From assembly GCA_050331295.1 (NCBI GenBank), contig JBHJGZ010000006.1, positions 749,158 through 813,157 on the forward strand: DNA of 64,000 bases. Reading direction: 5' to 3'. The notes beneath the pieces were generated by a model, which did no database searches, was not told the DNA's origin, and saw only the letters and a program-made list of their open reading frames with translations. The first letter of the stretch is position 1. The number at the start of each line of letters is the position of its first letter. Source of the DNA: Kuafuiihalomonas sp050331295. GTDB taxonomy: Bacteria; Myxococcota; Kuafuiibacteriia; Kuafuiibacteriales; Kuafuiibacteriaceae. A program made the position numbers and the translations under genes. Below are positions 34,652 through 41,903 of the stretch, one piece after another.

Positions 34652-36292
34652 TCAAGGTTCTTCCGCGTCAGGAGGACGATTCGATCTCCCTCGAATATAG
34701 AGTTGCCCCAACGTGACAGCGTCCAGATAGACCCCGGACGTCGGTCGGGTTCCCAGTTCCTGCCAGATGGCTGCTTCCATTTCACCGTGCTCTGGCTGCT
34801 CGAAATGGAGCGCGGCCGAGCTTCCCCCGACGTTGCTCCGGTACCGTACCCTGGGCCGCAACCGGCCTTCTTCTTGCAGCATCAGGAAGCTGTCGTGATT
34901 CGTACGATTGAAGAACACCCGCGCGTTCGCGGGGATTTCGTCGTAGAGAGGGCCGGCGACCGTGCTCCAAAACGCCCGCTGCATGCCCAGCTCCGCCCCG
35001 CCTCGAACACCGCCGGCCAACTCGTTGTAGTACGCGATGCCGTGGGGGTGGGTGCGCATCGCGCCCAACACCCCAGGACCACAGAAGAGCATCACGCCGG
35101 CAACGGAAACCGAAAGGCGCAAGGCTGGATGAGCGACAGCAGCCGAGAGGGTCGTCAGTCCACGGGTGGCAACCTGAGCTGCAAGAATCGATAAACATGG
35201 AAGAGCGGTGTACCAATGCTTGGTGCCTCCGAAGATCGGTGTGTTCGGAAGACTGATCAGCACGATGGGCAGCAGCGCCCCTGAGAGGAGAAGGACCGAC
35301 ACGGCGGGTCGCCGACGGATGGCGGCGATGGCCATCCCGGCGCCCACCCCACTCAGAATCAGTATCGGACTCGGAACCGTGAAGAAGGTCATCACCCAAG
35401 GGAACGAGGGCGGAAACGGCGGCGCCACCAACAGCTGGTGAAAGTAGGAAATCGGATAGTGTTCGTGCTCCAGATGAAACTTCAAATAGGTCAGCACGCG
35501 TCCCAGCGGGTCGTGCCACAGATAGGGCCAACTCGCGAAAAAGACGAGAGCCGAGACCCACGCCATCCGAACGAGGAGTCGTGGGACCGGTGGAAGAACC
35601 CACTCCATCCCGCCCCTGGGACCCCGCCGCCTCCACGGGCGGAGCTGCGTCGGGGGATCGGCGAGCCAAACCAAGACAAAGACGAACGGAAGAAACAAGG
35701 CGTTGAGCTTCGTCGACAGCGAGAGGCCTAAGACGATTCCCGCAGTCCAGGCTGCCCGGTCCAGGCGAGCTCTTCCCCACGCGCGAATGAAGGTGAACAA
35801 CGACCACGTCCACATCGCAGTCATCGGGATATCGAAGCAGGCGAGGTGCGCGTCGAAGAAGGGTCTGGGCATCGATGCCAAGAGCCCGCTCGCAAGCAAA
35901 CCTTCCCGGGAGCCGAACGCGTATCGGCCCAGGTAGAAGGTGGCGATCAGCATCAATCCACCGAACAAGAAACCGGCAGCTCTGAATCCTTGGGACGAGC
36001 TGGCCACTCCCAAGCCCTCATGGAGTATCTTGTGCAGCATACCTTGCGTAAGCTTCACGAGGGGAGGATGTTCATGGTTGTAGTCGAAGTGCTTCAGGAT
36101 CACCTTATCGGAGAGCGCATCCTCCTGAGACCATTCGTCGACCCATGAAACGTACAGCCGAGCCGCTTTGAAGTAATACCCTTCGTCGCGAGCGAAGCCG
36201 ATGGCGGGCGCGGTGAACCAAAGGACGGCCGCGTAGCACGCAGCCAGGAGCCATGCAGAAACGACGTAGCCATCGATTCGGAAGCGCCTCAT
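34652..36292 (-). CDS. Glycosyltransferase family 39 (PMT/ArnT-like) membrane protein
   Basis: The 546-residue polytopic protein has ~11 hydrophobic helices. The GT39/GT-C signature lies in the first extracytoplasmic loop, with FARDEGYYFKAARLY (acidic pair after helix 1) and NHEHPPLVKL. These enzymes transfer a sugar from a polyprenyl-phosphate donor to protein or lipid at the periplasmic face. The ATG overlaps the preceding stop by 4 bp, so it is translated with the unknown anchored protein upstream. Association with the downstream surface lipoproteins (112 bp away) raises the possibility that they are its substrates; this is inference. Confidence 0.85.
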   Translation of the reverse strand: MRRFRIDGYVVSAWLLAACYAAVLWFTAPAIGFARDEGYYFKAARLYVSWVDEWSQEDALSDKVILKHFDYNHEHPPLVKLTQGMLHKILHEGLGVASSSQGFRAAGFLFGGLMLIATFYLGRYAFGSREGLLASGLLASMPRPFFDAHLACFDIPMTAMWTWSLFTFIRAWGRARLDRAAWTAGIVLGLSLSTKLNALFLPFVFVLVWLADPPTQLRPWRRRGPRGGMEWVLPPVPRLLVRMAWVSALVFFASWPYLWHDPLGRVLTYLKFHLEHEHYPISYFHQLLVAPPFPPSFPWVMTFFTVPSPILILSGVGAGMAIAAIRRRPAVSVLLLSGALLPIVLISLPNTPIFGGTKHWYTALPCLSILAAQVATRGLTTLSAAVAHPALRLSVSVAGVMLFCGPGVLGAMRTHPHGIAYYNELAGGVRGGAELGMQRAFWSTVAGPLYDEIPANARVFFNRTNHDSFLMLQEEGRLRPRVRYRSNVGGSSAALHFEQPEHGEMEAAIWQELGTRPTSGVYLDAVTLGQLYIRGRSNRPPDAEEP

Positions 36293-37191
36293 GGCTCGGG
36301 GGCACGCCGAACGTCGGCCGTGAAGCAGAAGTGATTCGCCCCTGCATCTTCGGACCAGATGGTGAAGCTCACGGTGGTGGTTCTCGCGGTCCCCGCCATC
36401 GGAATCCGAAACGGCGACCAAGTGTCCGTGAGCTCGAATACGAGGTCGGTTTGACCGATGGAGTGGACGTCCACCGCCATGTGCACCGGGGCTCGGGCAT
36501 GTCGACTGCTATGAAGGGTGTGACCGCCCCGCCCCACTAGGACCCCGTGGCCTGGAACATCGGTCCAGGTGATCCGCAGACTCCCTTGCCCCGGAGGATG
36601 CGCCCACAGGCAATGCCGGGGATGTTCGCCCATCCGGTGCCACTCTGGTGCAACGTAGAGCCACTCAGACTCTCGAGCGCAGGTATGCTTCGTGCCAGAT
36701 CCGACCTTGCGACACCGGTCCGATGTCCCGTCGCCGAGAAGATGGAACACCTCTGCCTCCGCGACCCGCACCGACAGATCGTCGACGACTTCCCAAGGTG
36801 AGGGATTCTCGAAGGCTCGAACCGCGATGCCTGCCGCGTTCCATCCGGACTGCGCGACCCATCCGGCGCGCTGAAACGCCCTCTCCGCCCGCGTTTCGCT
36901 TCCGAACAGCGCGAAGAGCCAAACCCGAGACCGAGTCTCCAGGTCCTGGAGCATGGGATGGCGGACTGCCCAGACCTCGCCATCCCCGAGCATTTCGCGG
37001 GCCTCCGTCGCATAGGCGGGCAGCAGGAAGATGGGCTCACCGGGCTTCAGCTGACTCCGAAGTCGGGCCGCCTGCTCGGCCAAGGCCTCCGATTCGGGGC
37101 CTCGAGGCTGAAGGGCAAAGAAAGCCGTCCCGTACAGACCACTTGCCATCGCCGTGAGGGTGCCCGCGACGACGACCCGTCTCGCGCCCAC
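36289..37191 (-). CDS. Membrane-anchored protein of unknown function, partner of the GT39 gene
   Basis: The 300-residue protein begins with a hydrophobic segment (VVVAGTLTAMASGLYGTAFFAL) that is probably a signal anchor. A first soluble part resembles regions found after GT39 enzymes (GEPIFLLPAYATEAREMLGDGEVWAV). The second half is Trp/His-rich and beta-like (SLRITWTDVPGHGVLVGRGG), perhaps a carbohydrate-binding fold. No family is assigned. The start is GTG. Its stop overlaps the GT39 ATG by 4 bp, so both act together, probably in envelope glycosylation. Confidence 0.6.
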   Translation of the reverse strand: MGARRVVVAGTLTAMASGLYGTAFFALQPRGPESEALAEQAARLRSQLKPGEPIFLLPAYATEAREMLGDGEVWAVRHPMLQDLETRSRVWLFALFGSETRAERAFQRAGWVAQSGWNAAGIAVRAFENPSPWEVVDDLSVRVAEAEVFHLLGDGTSDRCRKVGSGTKHTCARESEWLYVAPEWHRMGEHPRHCLWAHPPGQGSLRITWTDVPGHGVLVGRGGHTLHSSRHARAPVHMAVDVHSIGQTDLVFELTDTWSPFRIPMAGTARTTTVSFTIWSEDAGANHFCFTADVRRAPEP

Positions 37192-37337
37192 GCCGGCGAT
37201 TTAGCACCGCACCCTCCCAAGGGCCACTGCCCATCGCCCCGCTCCCCCGGAACCCCGCTGGCGTGCGCGGTCACCCCGCACCGAGGGAGGCACGCTGCGG
37301 TTGCAACGTGGTCAGGGCTAGGTATTCTCCGCGGCCA

Positions 37338-37763
37338 ATGTTTTGGCTGGTTCCACTGGTCTCGCTGGCCGCTCATCCAGTGGATTTCGACGCTCGCTTT
37401 CAGGCCTTGAGCCTGGAATGGGGGACGCCGGTCACCTTGCCGACGGAAGGACCTCCTGCGGTCCCTCCGGAACAGGACATGAAGGAAGCCCTGCGATTTC
37501 TCCTCTCCAAACACCAGGACCTCCTGACGGGTTGCACGGGCTCCGATTCGAGGGGCCGTTGGATCTTCGAGTTGGCTCTGCGACCCACCGGCCGACTGTC
37601 CGCCATGGGCGTTCGCAGCGAGGGACCGGCCCTCACTGCCGTAACCCGCTGTTTGGAGGCAAGGCTGCTTCGTTTGAAATACCCGCGTTTCTCTTCCGAA
37701 ACCCGGGAGGGTCATTCGGTGGAAATCAAGAACTTCGGGGTGCCGGTGGTGTTCACGCGCTGA
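37338..37763 (+). CDS. Small secreted protein with an AgmX/PglI C-terminal-like domain
   Basis: The 141-residue protein has a signal-like N-terminus (MFWLVPLVSLAAHP). Its C-terminal half resembles the AgmX/PglI (TonB-like) C-terminal domain: RWIFELALRPTGRLSAMGV, then the conserved Cys in AVTRCLEARLLRLKYP. In Myxococcota this domain often occurs on energy-transduced or gliding-related envelope proteins. The gene converges with the metallophosphoesterase and overlaps its 3' end by 11 bp. The upstream 146 bp probably hold its promoter, which I could not identify. Confidence 0.55.
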   Translation: MFWLVPLVSLAAHPVDFDARFQALSLEWGTPVTLPTEGPPAVPPEQDMKEALRFLLSKHQDLLTGCTGSDSRGRWIFELALRPTGRLSAMGVRSEGPALTAVTRCLEARLLRLKYPRFSSETREGHSVEIKNFGVPVVFTR

Positions 37764-38715
37764 AGAGTGCAGTGGCCGAAGTGAGGTCGTGCGGCAGAAA
37801 GGCAGCCTCATCCAACGCCGACCCCACCAGATAGGCCAAGAAGCTGGCTTGGGAAGCGTGTCGCTGTTGTTCGAAGCGCTGCGCCTTGCGGCCGGTCAAT
37901 ACCGCCTGTCGACCCAATTCCGGCAGCCCCACCAAACGCGGGTGGAGAGCTTCTACGCGGATCCCATCGGTTTCGACGTGAAGGATACGGGCGTAGTGCG
38001 GATACGCCACCGGCGACGACGTCAGGATATGATAGAACCCCGCCCGGTGGGGACGACCGATGCGCTGAATCCGCGAAGCGTGATGGTGTCCGCACAGATA
38101 GGCCCGAACCTTGGGCGCACTGCACAGCAGCGCCGTGACCTCATGACGATTGGCCACCAGATACTCACGGTCCCAGCTATCCATCTGCATGGGCTCCCAG
38201 GCCCGGTAAAGCGGATGGTGGCCGAGCACCACGATGTGGTCCTCCTCCGCAGCTCGGATTTCTTCAGAGAGATGGCGAAGCGTCAGCGGCTCCACATATC
38301 CGCCCGGACTTCCCGTCAAGACGGTGTCGATGCCGATGATCCGCACCGACCCAAAGCCGCGGGAGAAAAGGCCGAAGCGATTTTCGGCGCCATGTCCCTC
38401 GACCGCCCTCATGAATCGTTCTTTGCTCACGAGACCCGTTCGAGGTGCTTCATGATTGCCGGGCACACAAAACCAACGGTCCAAACGCGAGGTCACGTCC
38501 ATGAAGGCTTCGAGGTCTGCTTCGCCGTGGCCGCGGTTGTCGATGTTATCCCCTCCGAACAAAACCACATCCACGTCACGCTCCCGGCACTGGGCGACGA
38601 GGTCTTCGAAGACCGCCAAGCTGAGATGCTTGAGGGTCGCGGTGGCTCGACCGAACGGCGCCACGTGCGCGTCGGTGATGTGAGCGATGGTTACGGTGTG
38701 GGATGATGCGCCCAT
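37753..38715 (-). CDS. Calcineurin-like metallophosphoesterase
   Basis: The 320-residue protein has all the metallophosphoesterase motifs in order: ITDAHV, FGGDNID, VPGNHE, VVLGHHPLY and LCGHHHA, which supply the dinuclear metal ligands. The arrangement is like 3',5'-cyclic-nucleotide phosphodiesterase CpdA and other Icc family members, but the substrate is not determined. No signal peptide is seen, so it is probably cytoplasmic. It converges on the AgmX-like gene with an 11-bp overlap and is divergent from the HD hydrolase 142 bp away. Confidence 0.88.
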   Translation of the reverse strand: MGASSHTVTIAHITDAHVAPFGRATATLKHLSLAVFEDLVAQCRERDVDVVLFGGDNIDNRGHGEADLEAFMDVTSRLDRWFCVPGNHEAPRTGLVSKERFMRAVEGHGAENRFGLFSRGFGSVRIIGIDTVLTGSPGGYVEPLTLRHLSEEIRAAEEDHIVVLGHHPLYRAWEPMQMDSWDREYLVANRHEVTALLCSAPKVRAYLCGHHHASRIQRIGRPHRAGFYHILTSSPVAYPHYARILHVETDGIRVEALHPRLVGLPELGRQAVLTGRKAQRFEQQRHASQASFLAYLVGSALDEAAFLPHDLTSATALFSA

Positions 38716-38857
38716 GTGTTCACGCCGCGGAGGGAGAACCTAGCGATAACACCATGCGACTGAACAGTACCCTCGTGCGCGATTCCTTCGATTTTTGCGT
38801 CATTGCCGCGACCGACAGGCCGCTCGACCTGTGTGCTTCAGCACAGCGAGGACGCTC

Positions 38858-40186
38858 ATGATGTCTCGCCCTTCCAAGCGGGTTCGCATCCGCGACCCGA
38901 TCCACGGCACTTTGCGCTTCGACGAGGACGAGCTGCAGGTCATCGATCATCGAGCCGTGCAGCGATTGCGCTTCATCAAGCAGCTGGGCCTGGCCGACCT
39001 GGCCTTTCCCGGCGCGACCCACACCCGCTACGTGCACGCCCTCGGCACGACGCATATCGCGACCCGCATGTTCGAGACCGTGTCTCGCAACCATACGCTC
39101 TCCCCAGAGGACCGGACACGGCTTCGGTCGACCTTGCGGCTTGCCGCTCTCTTTCACGACCTCGGCCATGCGCCCCTCTCTCACACCACGGAACGTTTCA
39201 TGCCTCCGGTGGACGCGCTCGAGCTGGGCGCTTGGGCCGCGGGGGGGCGAAGAGCGAGTCATGAAGACTTCACCCTCAAGATTCTCCTCGACAGCGATCT
39301 GACGCAGCTCATCCGGGAGCGTTTTGGCCCGCGTGGGGTGAGGCCCGAAGACATCGCACTGCTGCTCTCCAATCGGCCTCCCTCCCGCTATCGGGAGCGC
39401 TTCATTCTGGGCTCTCTAAACTGGCTACCGATCCTCCGCCAGTGTGTCAGCTCCGAATTGGACGCCGACCGCATGGACTATCTCCTTCGCGATTCGTACT
39501 ACGCCGGTGTCCCGTACGGGCGGTACGACCTCGATTGGCTGATCGAAAACCTCCGGGCCGTGCAGAGAGGTCGGGACCTCCATCTGGCGCTCCATGCCCG
39601 CGCCACCTTTGGATTCGAAGACTATCTACTCAGTCGATACCACATGTTCCTCTCCGTCTACCTTCACCACGTTCCGGTGGGATACGAACTCATGTTCAAG
39701 CGGTACCAAGAAGAGCGGGAAGGTGAACTTGCATTTCCGGCCGACGTCGATGCCTATCTGGAGTGTGACGACATTTTCCTTCGCAGCCGGCTGAAAGACT
39801 CATCGAATGTCTGGGCTCAGCGCATCATCCGTCGGCAAGCTTACCGCATGCTCTTCGAACAGCGAGAGATCCTCGACGACGGCGTCGAAGAGACGGGCTC
39901 CGCCGTCGAAGACTTGATGGAGAGTCTCCGCGCTGCCGACATTCCGGCCATTTCTCACGGCGTGAAAGGGAAACTCAGCAAGTACTTCACGCCGAGCGCC
40001 AGCCGCCCCCCCGTGAGCACCGAGCCGGAACTTTTCGTATTGGATGAACACGGGAACGTTCAGCCCATCGAGACCTACTCCCCGCTCTATCGGCGCTATG
40101 CTGGTTCCGTGGTCCTCCGACGCATCTATGTGGACCCCGACCACCTGGCTTCGGCCCGCCGCCTCATGGGTGGAGCCGACGAGTGA
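38858..40186 (+). CDS. HD-domain phosphohydrolase, dNTPase/SAMHD1-like
   Basis: The 442-residue protein has the N-terminal RIRDPIHGTLRFDEDE and VQRLRFIKQLGLADLAFPGATHTRYVHALG of the HD phosphohydrolase/dNTP triphosphohydrolase family. The HD motif is LFHDLGHAPLSHTTE, and the distal Asp lies in SSELDADRMDYLLRDSYYAGVPYG. Family members hydrolyse dNTPs or related nucleotides; the exact substrate is unknown. The ATG is preceded by GAGGA; a second ATG follows directly. The stop overlaps the histone-deacetylase-like gene by 4 bp (GTGA), so the two are co-translated. Confidence 0.88.
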   Translation: MMSRPSKRVRIRDPIHGTLRFDEDELQVIDHRAVQRLRFIKQLGLADLAFPGATHTRYVHALGTTHIATRMFETVSRNHTLSPEDRTRLRSTLRLAALFHDLGHAPLSHTTERFMPPVDALELGAWAAGGRRASHEDFTLKILLDSDLTQLIRERFGPRGVRPEDIALLLSNRPPSRYRERFILGSLNWLPILRQCVSSELDADRMDYLLRDSYYAGVPYGRYDLDWLIENLRAVQRGRDLHLALHARATFGFEDYLLSRYHMFLSVYLHHVPVGYELMFKRYQEEREGELAFPADVDAYLECDDIFLRSRLKDSSNVWAQRIIRRQAYRMLFEQREILDDGVEETGSAVEDLMESLRAADIPAISHGVKGKLSKYFTPSASRPPVSTEPELFVLDEHGNVQPIETYSPLYRRYAGSVVLRRIYVDPDHLASARRLMGGADE

Positions 40187-41106
40187 AAGACCCTCCAGTC
40201 GTCCTCTATACCCATCCACTCTTCACCGAAGCCCTCTCGTTGGACGTCCGCTTTCCTCGAACCCGATACCGAGACGTTCATGATGAGGTCCGGCGCCGTG
40301 GCTTCTGCAGCCGTATTCGCGTGTCTCCGCAGGCACGTCGCGACGAAATTCTCACCGCCCATGGGGCACGGTACCTGGATGCCTTCTTGGAGGACCGACT
40401 GGATGGGACCCAGAGGCGAAGGATTGGCCTGACGCCGTGGACCTCGGCGATCATCCCCCGCACTCTGGCCCTGATGGGCGGCTCATTGGCCGCTTTGGAC
40501 GCGGCCTGGACCGAATGCGGGGTGGCCGGGCACATGGCGGGCGGAACCCACCACGCTCATCGAAACCATGGCGCGGGCTACTGCATCTTCAATGACATCC
40601 CGATCGTCACCGCGGTGGCTCAACAAAGGTACGGGGTCCGCAGGGTGCTGGTCATCGACTTGGATGTCCATCAGGGCGACGGCACCGCGACCATCATGCG
40701 GGATTGGAAGGGCGCCCTCACGTTCTCGCTCCACTGTCGGGCCAACTTCCCGTTCCGGAAAGCCCGAAGCCACATCGACGTTTCACTGGCACCAGGAGTA
40801 GGCGACGACGCTTACTTTGCCACCCTTCGACATCATGTGCCCCGACTGGTGGCACGTCATCGTCCCGAGCTGGTGATATTCCAAGCTGGGGTGGACCCGC
40901 TGGCCGCTGACCACCTCGGTCGTCTTCAGCTGAGCCGGAGCGGACTCTTTCGAAGGAATCGTTTCGTTTTCGCGGAGACAGCGGGACGGCGCATCCCGAC
41001 CGTGGTGTTGATGGGCGGTGGATACGCGAAACCGATCGACGCGTCGGTTCAGTCCCACGCCGATGTCTTCGAAGAAGCTTCGCGTTGGACCTGGGTGCCT
41101 GGATGA
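40183..41106 (+). CDS. Histone deacetylase superfamily protein
   Basis: The 307-residue protein keeps the HDAC/acetylpolyamine amidohydrolase active site: GGTHHAHRNHGAGYC (tandem catalytic His), FNDIPI, the zinc ligands in DLDVHQGDGT, and the third ligand Asp in FQAGVDPLAADHLG. The LMGGGY Gly-rich loop is also present. All catalytic positions look intact, so it should be an active zinc deacetylase. In bacteria such enzymes deacetylate acetyl-CoA synthetase (AcuC), polyamines or secondary metabolites. The GTG start overlaps the HD hydrolase stop by 4 bp. The substrate is unknown. Confidence 0.9.
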   Translation: MKDPPVVLYTHPLFTEALSLDVRFPRTRYRDVHDEVRRRGFCSRIRVSPQARRDEILTAHGARYLDAFLEDRLDGTQRRRIGLTPWTSAIIPRTLALMGGSLAALDAAWTECGVAGHMAGGTHHAHRNHGAGYCIFNDIPIVTAVAQQRYGVRRVLVIDLDVHQGDGTATIMRDWKGALTFSLHCRANFPFRKARSHIDVSLAPGVGDDAYFATLRHHVPRLVARHRPELVIFQAGVDPLAADHLGRLQLSRSGLFRRNRFVFAETAGRRIPTVVLMGGGYAKPIDASVQSHADVFEEASRWTWVPG

Positions 41107-41160
41107 GGCCAATCCACATCTTGCCTCCGCCACCGCTCCTACCTAAGAACTGTGGGCGGG

Positions 41161-41871
41161 ATGAGGCTGTTTTCGTGGGCGTTCGTCGCCGCCACAGTGG
41201 GATACTTGTCCGGGTGCGCCGGCGTTCCGCCCGCCAAATATGCTTATACTTCGGGCTGGCAGAGTCCCATGAGCGGGACGGTAGCCGTTCTGCCCATCGA
41301 CTTCTTCGTCCGTGAGGCCGACCAGATAGAGCTGAACGACGATCACCGCGCGGAGATACAAATGATCATTCGCAGCGTGGCATCCGCCCATGGCCTCCGA
41401 GTGGTGGACCGCGGCGTGGGCGAAGCGTGGCAACGAGCTCTCAACGAAGTGGGCGGGATGTTCGATCCGGTGACCGGCCGCGTGGACAAGCTGAAGACCC
41501 AACGCATCGCATCTCGGGTGCTGCAGCGTCTGGAAGCCGACTACCTCGTCACGCCAAAGCTTCTGTACACCTTGGCTGAGCTGACCGGCTCCAGTGCACG
41601 ATGGGACGGGGTAAGGCGTTCGGTACATGGTCTCGACCGGGCCAGCGAGTCGGTGGTCGGCACAACGCACGCCATAAGCCTCGAGCTTGCGGTGTTTGCC
41701 CGAGACGGTGAGCGCTATTCGAGTCAAGCCGGTCTCATCTATCCATATCGCTTCATCACACCCCGACGCCCGATGCGCTTCGACCCCGAACCCATGATGG
41801 ACCGAAAGCAGCACATCTTCGAAGGCGTCCAACTCGCGTTCGAACCCATCTTGCCGCAGCGGAGCTCGTAG
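41161..41871 (+). CDS. Lipoprotein of unknown function
   Basis: The 236-residue protein starts MRLFSWAFVAATVGYLSGC, with an LSGC lipobox. The mature part begins with an AVLPIDFF strand and a helix-rich region that resembles GNA1162/CsgG-like lipoproteins only loosely. I make no family call. The ATG at 41161 is preferred to a GTG three codons earlier. It is downstream of the HDAC gene by 54 bp and converges on uvrA with a 32-bp gap. Confidence 0.6.
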   Translation: MRLFSWAFVAATVGYLSGCAGVPPAKYAYTSGWQSPMSGTVAVLPIDFFVREADQIELNDDHRAEIQMIIRSVASAHGLRVVDRGVGEAWQRALNEVGGMFDPVTGRVDKLKTQRIASRVLQRLEADYLVTPKLLYTLAELTGSSARWDGVRRSVHGLDRASESVVGTTHAISLELAVFARDGERYSSQAGLIYPYRFITPRRPMRFDPEPMMDRKQHIFEGVQLAFEPILPQRSS

Positions 41872-41903
41872 CCACCCGCGCCATCCACTCGATGGCCTTC
41901 TCC

